This document shows, piece by piece, positions 17,495 to 24,812 of a stretch of DNA of 50,245 bases. This DNA is from Pirellulales bacterium (lineage in GTDB: Bacteria > Planctomycetota > Planctomycetia > Pirellulales > Thermoguttaceae), in the NCBI GenBank assembly GCA_020846145.1, contig JADLEL010000024.1, forward strand, positions 1 to 50,245, read 5' to 3'. The position numbers and the translations under genes were made by a program. Within the stretch, counting starts at the first letter, position 1; each line of letters opens with the position of its first letter. A model generated the notes under the pieces. The model did no database searches. It saw nothing but the letters and a program-made list of their open reading frames with translations, and was not told the DNA's origin.

Positions 17495-18307
17495 CTATTC
17501 CATAGAAGGAGAGTTGCCCACCCCCGAAGGAGAATTTCGCGTTTGCCATTTCTCCACGAATTTTCGATAGTCGTCGGGCGTATCGATGCCGAAAGTGGGA
17601 TCGTTGACCACGCCGACGAGGATCTCGCGGCCGGCTTCGAGGACGCGAAGCTGCTCCAATTTTTCGATTTTTTCCATCTGCGACGGCGGCATGTCGGCCA
17701 ATTGAAGCAAAAACTCGCGGCGGTAGGCATAGAGGCCGACGTGCTGGAAAAAGCTGGGGGGCGTCGCGGTCAGCAAGGCATCGTCCCATTGCCGGGGATG
17801 GGGGATCGGGCTGCGGCTGAAATACATCGCCCGGCCGCGCCGGTCGAAGACCACTTTCACGCAGGCGGGGTCCTCGAATTGCTCCCGGCCGCGGAGGGTC
17901 GTGGCCAGCGTTGACATGACCGCCTGGGGATTCTCCTCGAGCATCCGCGCCACCAGATCGATCGACTCGCCCGAAATCTCCGGCTCATCGCCTTGAACAT
18001 TGACGAAGAGATTGACGTCGGGCAACTGCCGGGCGACTTCGGCCACGCGATCGGTGCCGCTGGCGCACTCCGGGCTGGTCATTACCGCCCGGCCGCCGAA
18101 TAATTCGACCTCGCGGAAAATCTCTTCATGGTCGGTCGCGACGATCACGCCCGAGGGCCGCGCGGCTTTTGAGGCGGCTTCGTAGGTGTGTTGGATCAGT
18201 GTTTTTCCCGTCTCGCGGAGCAGTAGTTTTCGCGGCAGCCGCGTGGAAGCCAGCCGGGCGGGGATCACAATCATGCTCGAGGGGCGGTTATTCGAGGCAG
18301 TATTCAT
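17495..18307 (-). CDS. kdsB: 3-deoxy-manno-octulosonate cytidylyltransferase
   Basis: KdsB activates Kdo with CTP to CMP-Kdo for LPS inner-core synthesis in the cytoplasm. The diagnostic motifs are IPARLASTRLPRKLL near the N-terminus, NVQGDEP in the middle, HVGLYAYRREFL, and GIDTPDDY close to the C-terminus. The ATG at 18307 gives 270 aa; the ATG at 18274 (MIVIPARLAS) would match the usual compact start and is equally possible. The C-terminal tail NSPSGVGNSPSME is not family-like and ends against a MITE, so the original end may have been replaced. Its presence supports an LPS-bearing outer membrane. lysA lies downstream on the same strand. Confidence 0.93.
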   Translation of the reverse strand: MNTASNNRPSSMIVIPARLASTRLPRKLLLRETGKTLIQHTYEAASKAARPSGVIVATDHEEIFREVELFGGRAVMTSPECASGTDRVAEVARQLPDVNLFVNVQGDEPEISGESIDLVARMLEENPQAVMSTLATTLRGREQFEDPACVKVVFDRRGRAMYFSRSPIPHPRQWDDALLTATPPSFFQHVGLYAYRREFLLQLADMPPSQMEKIEKLEQLRVLEAGREILVGVVNDPTFGIDTPDDYRKFVEKWQTRNSPSGVGNSPSME

Positions 18308-18517
18308 GTACACGATTGTGACGCGGGGCGCCAAAGTTGAAAAGGCGGGGAGGTTAAGAACCGAAAATCCGGCCCATTCGGCATAATCGGACCATGCGCC
18401 CTCCGGTGGATATCGCCGCCGATGGGAGCGATTGATTTTTCATCGCGGAACCTACGATCTAAAATTCAGTGGCGGCTCACGATCGATCGACTCCAAACTT
18501 GCCCAAGACATCAAAAA

Positions 18518-18679
18518 ATGCTTTTCATATTCTTCATCGCGATCCTGAATTTGGCGTTGGGCTTCGCCTTGGCGATGTTTTTGGGCGGGCATTTTCACAC
18601 GGTGCGGAAATTCGGCGTGAACATTCCCCTGCCCTTTAAGTCCGCCTCGACGGTCGAAGGCAAAACGACCGCCGATTAG
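18518..18679 (+). CDS. Small single-pass membrane protein, 53 aa
   Basis: The protein consists of a hydrophobic helix (MLFIFFIAILNLALGFALAM) followed by a short polar tail. No Shine-Dalgarno is visible, though leaderless-like starts are common in GC-rich phyla. The frame is open upstream to 18422 but that part is not protein-like. The function is unknown and it could be spurious. Confidence 0.45.
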   Translation: MLFIFFIAILNLALGFALAMFLGGHFHTVRKFGVNIPLPFKSASTVEGKTTAD

Positions 18680-18910
18680 GAATTTTATACTCTGCGCGGT
18701 CATTGGCGCGACAAATATTTTCCATAGGAGACTTCTGCCTCGTTTTTGGCCGCTTGCAGTATTAGCCACCGCGCCCAGGCCGGACTGAATGTTTTGCGGG
18801 AAAACGCGGCTTATACCTATTATTGGGGGTAAAATTGCCGCGGAGCGCGAAATTTCCGCAACTTTGCCGTTCCTTTGGAATGTTTTCTGGCGATTTACCG
18901 TGCGCCCAAA

Positions 18911-18916
18911 TATAAT
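18911..18916 (+). promoter_or_regulatory. Possible promoter -10 box
   Basis: A perfect TATAAT lies 162-182 bp upstream of the possible starts of the next gene. The -35 region (CTGGCG/TGGCGA near 18887-18893) is weak. A transcript from here would carry repeat family B, copy 2, in its leader. The rest of 18680-19077 holds no gene. Confidence 0.35.
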
Positions 18917-18968
18917 AGAATAGATTCGCGAAGAGAAAAAGACGGAATCGCGGGGACGTTAGGACATG

Positions 18969-19060
18969 TAGCCGGGATTATTTATCAACATTGTAGAAGC
19001 GGCATCCTGCCGCATTTTAGGCAAAAGCGGCAAGATGCCGCTTCTACAAATCGAATTCAG
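18969..19060. repeat. MITE-like palindrome, family B, copy 2
   Basis: It has the same GCGGCATCCTGCCGC/GCGGCAAGATGCCGC hairpin and loop as at 1031-1120. The left flank TAGCCGGGATTATTTA is shared with copy 3 at 44692. The right outer arm is replaced by TCGAATTC, so this copy is truncated on that side. It ends 17 bp before the next possible start codon. Confidence 0.85.
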
Positions 19061-19077
19061 GTTAGCGGAACTTCGGG

Positions 19078-19518
19078 ATGGGAGAGAACATCGTGGCGCA
19101 ATCCGAGAAAGACGACTTCAATTTCGACGATTTTCAGTATTCCGGGGTGAAGCTCTCGCCCGTGCCGGACCTCGCGCAGGATGCGCCGGAGGCCGAGGCC
19201 GCAGCGCCCGCTCCGGCAATCACGGAGGCCGCCGCGCCCGACGTCGAGGAGGCCGCGCCGCCCGAAGCCGCGGAGAAAGCCGATAAAAAGGCGAAGAAAA
19301 AGGCCAAGAAGGAAAAGCCGGTCAAAGCGAAAAAAGAGAAGGTTGTCGTCGCCGCAAGCGAGAAGCGGGAGTCCGCCTTCCTGAAAAAGCTGAGCGAAGC
19401 CAGTCCTTACACGGTGCTCTTGGGAATGACGGTCGTCGTGCTATTGATCGCGGTGGTACTCCTGCTCACCGAGATGGGCAGCTACGATTTCAACATCCAT
19501 CCGCCGAAGTCGCTCTAA
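19078..19518 (+). CDS. C-terminally membrane-anchored protein with charged Ala/Lys-rich region
   Basis: An acidic N-terminus (SEKDDFNFDDFQYSG) is followed by an Ala/Pro/Glu-rich stretch, a Lys-rich stretch (about 85-115) and a single hydrophobic helix (TVLLGMTVVVLLIAVVLLLT) near residue 130. The topology would be a cytoplasmic disordered domain tethered to the membrane. The ATG at 19078 is used here, but a GTG at 19093 (MAQSEKDDF) has a better GGGAGAG ribosome-binding site seven bases away and may be the real start. No function is known. Confidence 0.7.
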   Translation: MGENIVAQSEKDDFNFDDFQYSGVKLSPVPDLAQDAPEAEAAAPAPAITEAAAPDVEEAAPPEAAEKADKKAKKKAKKEKPVKAKKEKVVVAASEKRESAFLKKLSEASPYTVLLGMTVVVLLIAVVLLLTEMGSYDFNIHPPKSL

Positions 19519-19561
19519 GCATCCACCCTGCTTTCATTTCACATTTTCGCGATTCGATCCG

Positions 19562-19867
19562 TCATCCGCAGGCGAATTTTCGCGCGCAGAGTTCGAGCAG
19601 CCGGTCGGCGCGGCGGAGCAAGGCGTTCGAGGCGTTTTGCGCGGCGAAAAGCGGGCTGGCCGGATCGATGGCGGTGAATTTTCCTCCGCAATGCCGGCAA
19701 TTCAGTTTGCGGTCGCGATATTCGGCGCGAATTTTCAGCGGCCTGCCGCAAATCGGGCAATTCTGCAAATAGGTGTTCTTCACCGGCATCTCGGTTTTCA
19801 AGGATGGGGTCGCGTGGGTGTTCTTCGGGATTGGCGCCGTTTTCTGCAATGTCGTGGCGGATTGCAT
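19562..19867 (-). CDS. Zinc-ribbon protein, 101 aa
   Basis: Two CxxC pairs (C37/C40 in CPICGRPL and C57/C60 in CRHCGG) form a treble-clef or zinc-ribbon knuckle. A helical tail follows (NALLRRADRLLELCARKF). Planctomycetes encode many small proteins with CPxCG...CxxC ribbons, often regulatory or fused to membrane domains; a specific role cannot be given. It is convergent with the upstream Ala/Lys-rich gene. Confidence 0.72.
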   Translation of the reverse strand: MQSATTLQKTAPIPKNTHATPSLKTEMPVKNTYLQNCPICGRPLKIRAEYRDRKLNCRHCGGKFTAIDPASPLFAAQNASNALLRRADRLLELCARKFACG

Positions 19868-20886
19868 TCGAGTCGCCTCCTTGCGAAATGAGACACCGCG
19901 CGGCCGAAGGGGGTTCGGCGCACATTTTTTGTCGAAAACGCGTGTTTATCCCATTCCTACGCGGTTCGTGGCGGCAGGGTTCATTTTATTGAAAATAGTC
20001 TGATAAGCTCGGTAAAGGGATAATCTGGAGTGATTTTGGAAGGGCGAGGCTCAATCCAGACGAGGGGTCGTCGAAAGAACTGGGCGGCTTCTTATATTTG
20101 GCGAACCAACGTCGAAGATTCAAATCGTTTTCCACCTTATTCAAAGGTGCTTTTCTGTCAGAAAAACGGGACCAGCTCACATTCGTGTGTTACGACGAGT
20201 GTCCCACGGTCGCAGCGTTGCATCGAGGGAAACCGTTAGCATTGTCGGTCGGGCATGGTCGGCGAAGTTTTTTCTCGCACGCAAGAAAAGCCGGGAATTC
20301 TAGGCAAAATGTTCCGGCAGCAGGCGAATTCAACCGAGAAAGAAAAAATCCCGCAGAATGGTTTTTCCGCAAAATCAGCATCCCCGCAAACGGTCGCGGC
20401 GAACCGGGCACGCTAATTCTAATCCTCTACCGTATAAGGAGATACGGCGTTTACTGCTTCAACCGGCTTGACCGCAAAAACGGGAAAATCGGCAAAATCG
20501 AAAAATATCTTCCTTTCCGAACATCCGGCAACCGAAACCTATATTTAGGATGCAATCGACGCCATGCGGCGTGCGGTCCGCACCGCGGCGAAATCCATGC
20601 TGGGATATCAATTCGCCGCGTGCAATACCGCCAAAGTATAAAAAGGTGTTGCTGGGGGGCAACGCCACGTATCCCGTCCATTCGAGAGAATGGTCCGTGG
20701 CTTCCTCCTCGCGGCAACTCGGCGTGCGGATTGCCGGATATATCGGAAAATCAAAACGACTTGCCCGCGTGCCATGTTTCCGGCTTCCAGGTCTGCCGGA
20801 ACGGGGGCTAGAGACCCCGTGGAAAGCGCTCCACGAACGCCTCGCTGCGGCACATCGCGGGAACGAGTCCTAGGAGGAGGGAAAGA
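19868..20886. other. Gene-free kilobase upstream of the BON-domain gene
   Basis: Open frames here (for example 20098-20811 on the plus strand) have no recognisable protein character: frequent Arg/Cys/Pro, no domains, and shifting composition. The region separates the divergent zinc-ribbon and BON-domain genes. I see no clear hairpin family or promoter pair. A decayed gene or an untranslated leader/regulatory RNA is possible but not supported. Confidence 0.5.
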
Positions 20887-21633
20887 ATGCGACGTCTAGT
20901 CATGAGTCTCATGGTCGTCCTGTCGGCCTCGCTCGCTCTGGCGGGCAATCAGGAAGTTGCGAATCAGATCGCCCAAAACCTCCGCGACAGCGGAAAAATG
21001 AGCGATTACCGCATTGCGGTGAAATTCCAAGAAGGCACCGCTTGGCTCTCCGGCCACGTAACCGATCGATCGCAAATGAACGCGGCGATCAAGATCGTCT
21101 ATAAAACGGCCGGGGTGAATCGAGTCGTCAACGACTTGACGATCGCCGAGAGCGAAACGGTGGAACCGGCCGTGGCCCAAAACGCGTCGAGTTCCTACGT
21201 GCCCGCGCCGGTGCAGCCGGTTTCGGCCGAAGAGCCGCGGGTCATGCCGCGTCTGCGCGTGGCGCAGAACTACTCCCGGCCTTCCGGCCCGCAACCCATG
21301 CCCTTGGCGATGAACCAGCAGGTTCAAGGCCAACCGGTGATGTCCGGCGGCGCTCCCCGCCCGATGTACAATCAGGCGGCCGCCGGCGTGGCCCCGGCGC
21401 GCTACGACCAGCCCACTATGCCGAACTACGCCTGGCCAAGCTACGCGTCCTACCCGAATTACGCCGCGGTCACCTATCCGAAACAATACTCGCCGACGGC
21501 CTGGCCGTACATCGGACCGTTCTACCCCTATCCGCAAGTTCCCTTGGGATGGCGGAAAGTTACCCTGCAATGGGACGACGGCTGGTGGTTCCTCGATTTC
21601 CGCGACGAACCGAACCGCTGCTGGCATCGGTAA
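20887..21633 (+). CDS. Exported BON-domain protein
   Basis: A signal peptide (MRRLVMSLMVVLSASLALAG) is followed by a BON domain at about 20-95 (NQIAQNLRDSGKMSDYRIAV ... GHVTDRSQMNAAIKIVYK ... GVNRVVNDLTI). BON modules bind phospholipid or membrane surfaces in periplasmic proteins such as OsmY. A Pro/Gln/Tyr-rich middle and an aromatic C-terminus (WRKVTLQWDDGWWFLDFRDE) complete the 248 aa. The start is well supported by GGAGGAGGG just upstream. A strong terminator follows, so it is probably monocistronic. Confidence 0.88.
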   Translation: MRRLVMSLMVVLSASLALAGNQEVANQIAQNLRDSGKMSDYRIAVKFQEGTAWLSGHVTDRSQMNAAIKIVYKTAGVNRVVNDLTIAESETVEPAVAQNASSSYVPAPVQPVSAEEPRVMPRLRVAQNYSRPSGPQPMPLAMNQQVQGQPVMSGGAPRPMYNQAAAGVAPARYDQPTMPNYAWPSYASYPNYAAVTYPKQYSPTAWPYIGPFYPYPQVPLGWRKVTLQWDDGWWFLDFRDEPNRCWHR

Positions 21634-21666
21634 GACGATACCGCACCACGAATCACCTCCTATGCG

Positions 21667-21706
21667 AAAACCCCCGCCCGGAACCGTCCGGCGCGGGGGT
21701 TTTTTT
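21667..21706 (+). terminator. Rho-independent terminator after the BON-domain gene
   Basis: A GC-rich stem CCCCCGC...GCGGGGG with a CCGGAACCGTCCGG core is followed by TTTTTTTG. It lies about 35 bp after the stop codon of the BON-domain gene. Confidence 0.9.
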
Positions 21707-21710
21707 GTTA

Positions 21711-21935
21711 AAGGCGGAAGGCGGAAGGCAAAGGGGGAAGGCGGAAGGCGGAAGGCGGAAGGCGGAAGGCGGAAGGCGGAAGCGATGGGTTTGGATCTTT
21801 GGCCTTGGATATTGGGTCTTGGATATTGGTTCTTAGGTCTTGAATTTTGGCTAAAACCAAAGACCTAAGACCGAAGTCCTTCATCCTTCCCCCTTCCGCC
21901 TTCCGCCTTCCCCCTTCCTCCTTCCCCCTTCCGCC
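21711..21935. repeat. Heptamer arrays GGCGGAA, TTGGATA and the inverse CTTCCGC
   Basis: GGCGGAA units (7-bp period) run from 21711 to 21782. Degenerate TTGGATA/TTGGGTC units occupy about 21786-21850. CTTCCGC/CTTCCCC units at 21883-21935 are the inverse complement of the first array, so the whole can fold into a long hairpin. The rest of 21634-22222 shows no gene. Confidence 0.88.
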
Positions 21936-22222
21936 GATTTTTCCCTACAAACCGAAAAATCCGCAAGTTCGGCACAGTTTAACACGATAAGTAATGGTAA
22001 CCACGGCGCGGGCCGATCGATTTATTCCTCTTTCGAGGGGTAAAAAATCGCCGATCGGGTCCGAGTCAAGCGGTGGTTCCAAGTCGAAACTCATTGCCAA
22101 ACAGAAAGTTATCTCGCGGCGGACCGAATTCGAGCGTGCGATCCGGCAAAACAGATTGATCGGCCGCGCGATATCGGTTATCCGGCCCTCAAAAGCCCCC
22201 GTTCAAGAGTCGAGGAACGAAA

Positions 22223-22813
22223 ATGTACAAAAAAACCGTTTCCGCAGTCGTTTGTCTGCTGGGTCTGATGCTGCTCGTTTCGGCCACCGGCTGCTCGAAC
22301 GGCATGTACGGTCCGAGCATCGGATTTTTGGCCTACCCGGTCCCCGTTTCGCCCTACTGGCAAAAGCAATTCGAGGACGAGTTCCACAACCAGGAGTATT
22401 ACGCCCGGATGCCGATTTTGGGACCGATTCAACCCGGCACCTCGGCGGCGGCGTTGGATACGCCTTCGGAAGACGAAGTGATGCGGAAGCTCGAAGAGGC
22501 GCGGCCCGTCCAGGGCGGCATCCCCTTGCTGCACGAAGTTCAGCGCAATAACGTGCGGATCGTGATCGAGCCGCTCCAAGACAACATCGATCAGCCGCGC
22601 CATTATCCGCTCGTGGGACCGGCGCAACTGCACCACGCCCACTACAAAGCCACCGTCTATTTCACCGAAATCACCCGCGTCGGCTGGCCGATCCCCTACA
22701 CCGTGGTCAACGAAGACGCGCAGGAAGTGATTTACATCGACCACGACCACCTGCACATGGTGAGCAACGTCGATCCCGGCCCGGGCACCGGTTATCCCGA
22801 ACCGTTGAAATGA
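22223..22813 (+). CDS. Predicted lipoprotein, 196 aa
   Basis: The N-terminus MYKKTVSAVVCLLGLMLLVS is followed by the lipobox SATGC with Cys24 as the lipidation site, so this should be an envelope lipoprotein. The mature part has a Tyr/Pro-rich start and two His-rich stretches (HYPLVGPAQLHHAHYK and YIDHDHLHM), but no domain I recognise. It appears to be transcribed alone, with a terminator-like hairpin downstream. It precedes the exbB cluster. Confidence 0.78.
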   Translation: MYKKTVSAVVCLLGLMLLVSATGCSNGMYGPSIGFLAYPVPVSPYWQKQFEDEFHNQEYYARMPILGPIQPGTSAAALDTPSEDEVMRKLEEARPVQGGIPLLHEVQRNNVRIVIEPLQDNIDQPRHYPLVGPAQLHHAHYKATVYFTEITRVGWPIPYTVVNEDAQEVIYIDHDHLHMVSNVDPGPGTGYPEPLK

Positions 22814-22847
22814 TCGCGGGAACTCCATTCCGCGAAGGAGTAACATG

Positions 22848-22887
22848 CCCCGATGGCCGCGGCAAAAGCCGAAGCCCTCGGGGTTTT
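22848..22887 (+). terminator. Terminator-like hairpin after the lipoprotein gene
   Basis: CCCCGA pairs with TCGGGG, and an inner GGC/GCC pair gives an interrupted stem. Four T residues follow. It lies 35 bp after the lipoprotein stop codon. Confidence 0.6.
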
Positions 22888-22893
22888 GCGTTG

Positions 22894-23042
22894 GAGGGGA
22901 GAGGGAAGAGTGGAGAGTGGAGAGGGGAGAGAGTAGAGTGGAGAGTGAAGAGTGAAGAGTGAAGAGTGAAGAGTGGAAAACGGTGCCGTGCCCTTCCAAT
23001 TCCAAATCTCAAATCTCAAATCTCAAATCGCAAATCGCAAAG
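22894..23042. repeat. Heptamer arrays GAGAGTG/GAAGAGT and AAATCTC
   Basis: Purine-rich units of 7 bp (GAGAGTG, then GAAGAGT) run from about 22894 to 22978. AAATCTC/AAATCGC units follow at about 23003-23042. They lie in the leader of exbB, ending 34 bp before its start codon. Confidence 0.88.
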
Positions 23043-23076
23043 ACCCAAGACCTAATCCCCATCGGGTATCATTCCC

Positions 23077-23958
23077 ATGACCTCCTCCATAAAAAACAAA
23101 TTCAACACGCAGGCGATCTTTTCTCTGCTCATGTTGGCGCTGCTGGCATGGATTATCGACGGCGCGAATCGGGCGTTTGCCGAGGGCAAGCCCGCCGCGA
23201 CGGCGGAAAAGAACGTTTCCCTCGCGCCCGGCGATGCGACGGTCGATAAACCGGAGGCAAACTCCACGCCCGCATACAGCATTCCCACGAGCAACGTGCG
23301 CAGGATATTCCAGGAAGCCGGGCCGCTGATGTACGCCATCGCGCTCTGCTCGATTCTGGTGGTCGCGTTTTTTCTGGAGCGGATGGTCGGCCTGCGGCGC
23401 AGCCGGGTCATCCCCCGGCCGTTCGTCAAACGATTTCTCAAACAGCTCGCGGCGGGCGAACTCGACCGCGAACAAGCCCTCGAATTGTGCCGGGAGAACG
23501 GCAGCCCCGTGGCCCAGGTCTTCGCCGGGGCGGTGCGAAAATGGGGGCGGCCGGGGGTGGAAGTCGAACAGGGCGTCATCGACAGCGGCGAACGCGCCAC
23601 ACACGGCCTGCGCCGCTACCTCCGCGTGTTCTACGGCGTGGCCACCGTCGGTCCCCTGCTGGGCCTGATGGGCACCGTGCTGGGCATGATCGGCACCTTC
23701 AACACGATTGCCGGGCCCGACGGCCAAGGCCGCGCCGAGCTTGCCGGCGGCATCGCCCAGGCGCTGTTGAACACCGCCGGCGGATTGGCCGTCGCCATTC
23801 CCGCCTCGATTTTATACGTTTATTTCGTCAGCCGCGTCGATCGTTTGATCATCGACATCGACGAACTCGGCCAGCAAGTGGCCAACGCCATTTCGGCCGA
23901 GGAGCTTACGGAACGCGAGAAAAAATCCGCCGCCCCGCGAGCGCGGCGCGCTGCGTGA
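23077..23958 (+). CDS. exbB: MotA/TolQ/ExbB proton-channel protein
   Basis: An ExbB/TolQ-family inner-membrane protein of 293 aa that, with ExbD, uses the proton gradient to energise envelope processes. An N-terminal signal/TM helix lies at about 12-30. The first conserved TM is at 83-101, and the signature pair follows at 185-212 (VATVGPLLGLMGTVLGMIGTF) and 225-252 (GIAQALLNTAGGLAVAIPAS). The cytoplasmic loop lies between. The N-terminal extension with a periplasmic linker (about 31-75) is longer than in E. coli ExbB but usual in planctomycetes. exbD and a membrane-toroid gene follow on the same strand, separated by repeat arrays. Confidence 0.92.
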   Translation: MTSSIKNKFNTQAIFSLLMLALLAWIIDGANRAFAEGKPAATAEKNVSLAPGDATVDKPEANSTPAYSIPTSNVRRIFQEAGPLMYAIALCSILVVAFFLERMVGLRRSRVIPRPFVKRFLKQLAAGELDREQALELCRENGSPVAQVFAGAVRKWGRPGVEVEQGVIDSGERATHGLRRYLRVFYGVATVGPLLGLMGTVLGMIGTFNTIAGPDGQGRAELAGGIAQALLNTAGGLAVAIPASILYVYFVSRVDRLIIDIDELGQQVANAISAEELTEREKKSAAPRARRAA

Positions 23959-23960
23959 GA

Positions 23961-24275
23961 AGTAGGCGGTAGGCAGTGGGCAGTGGGTAGTGGACAGTGG
24001 GTAGTGGGTAGTGGGCAGTGAAGAGGAGAAATGTTCTCGGTAGAAATTATTTGTGAAGCCGCAAGCGGTTTTTTTCGTCATTCGAGTTTCGGCATTCATA
24101 ATTCGTAATTCGTAATTCGTAATTCGTAATTTGGAATTTGGAATTTGGAATTTGAGATTTGGAATTTGAGATTTGGAATTTGAGATTTGGAATTTGAGAT
24201 TTGGAATTCTTTTGTCATTCGAGCTTCGTCCTTCGTCATTTTTCATTCATCATTCATCATTCATCATTCATCCTT
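23961..24275. repeat. Series of heptamer arrays between exbB and exbD
   Basis: Successive blocks are CAGTGGG/TAGTGGG (23961-24020), AATTCGT (about 24096-24130), ATTTGGA/GATTTGG (about 24130-24205) and CATTCAT (about 24243-24275). All have a 7-bp period with different units. A weak GCCGC-AA-GCGGTTTTTTT hairpin lies at about 24057-24076. No gene is present in the 324-bp gap. Confidence 0.9.
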
Positions 24276-24282
24276 TCCTTTC

Positions 24283-24711
24283 ATGCCCCTAAAAACCCAT
24301 CTCGACGACGAGCCGACGCTGAACCTTACGGCGATGCTCGACATCATGTTCCTGCTGATCATCTTCTTCATGCTCGGCACGCGGTTCGTCGATGACGAGC
24401 GGAAGATCGGTCTCCGCGTGCCGGAGGTGGTCGATCGCGCCGCGCTTACGCCCGCGTCGGCCAGACGCACGGTGAACGTCTATCGCGACGGGGCGATTAC
24501 CCTCGATCAAACGCCGGTTACGCTGCCCGAACTGGTTGACCGATTGAAGTCCGCGCGGCGGCGGCACGACGACCTCGGCGTGCTCGTTCGCGGCGATGCC
24601 GAGGACAAGTACCAAAGGATCGTCGCCGTGCTGAACGCCTGCAAGCAGGCCGGCATTCAAAATCTCGGCATCGCCGTCCGGCCGATGCCGCCGGGGCAAA
24701 CGGTAAAATAA
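24283..24711 (+). CDS. exbD: ExbD/TolR-family biopolymer transport protein
   Basis: A 142-aa protein with a short cytoplasmic N-terminus, one TM helix (NLTAMLDIMFLLIIFFML, about 14-31) and a periplasmic domain. D20 occupies the position of the essential proton-carrying Asp of ExbD/TolR. The periplasmic part ends in the typical segment VAVLNACKQAGIQNLGIAVRP. The frame is open upstream through a CATTCAT array, but the ATG at 24283 gives the family-like N-terminus. It should act with the upstream ExbB as a proton-driven motor. Confidence 0.92.
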   Translation: MPLKTHLDDEPTLNLTAMLDIMFLLIIFFMLGTRFVDDERKIGLRVPEVVDRAALTPASARRTVNVYRDGAITLDQTPVTLPELVDRLKSARRRHDDLGVLVRGDAEDKYQRIVAVLNACKQAGIQNLGIAVRPMPPGQTVK

Positions 24712-24717
24712 TTCTCC

Positions 24718-24797
24718 ATGAACCGCGACCACTGGTCGCGGCTTTGCGGAATACGAATCGACCGACATGAACCGCGACCACTGGTCGCGGCTTTGCA
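24718..24797. repeat. Duplicated CCGCGACCACTGGTCGCGG palindrome
   Basis: The 19-bp palindrome, with identical flanks ATGAA and CTTTGC, occurs twice 49 bp apart (24718-24748 and 24767-24797). It fills the gap between exbD and the toroid gene. It could be a pair of hairpins or protein-binding sites in the operon. Confidence 0.8.
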
Positions 24798-24812
24798 AAG
24801 CGATCATTTCCC

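Noticed and set aside
20098..20811. Plus-strand open frame of 237 codons in the gap before the BON-domain gene
   Set aside because: No recognisable domain, irregular composition, no ribosome-binding site, and no family-like start. Not enough support to call a gene.
21711..24275. Regular repeats that might be taken for a CRISPR array
   Set aside because: The units are 7 bp in direct tandem without spacers, and no cas gene is near.
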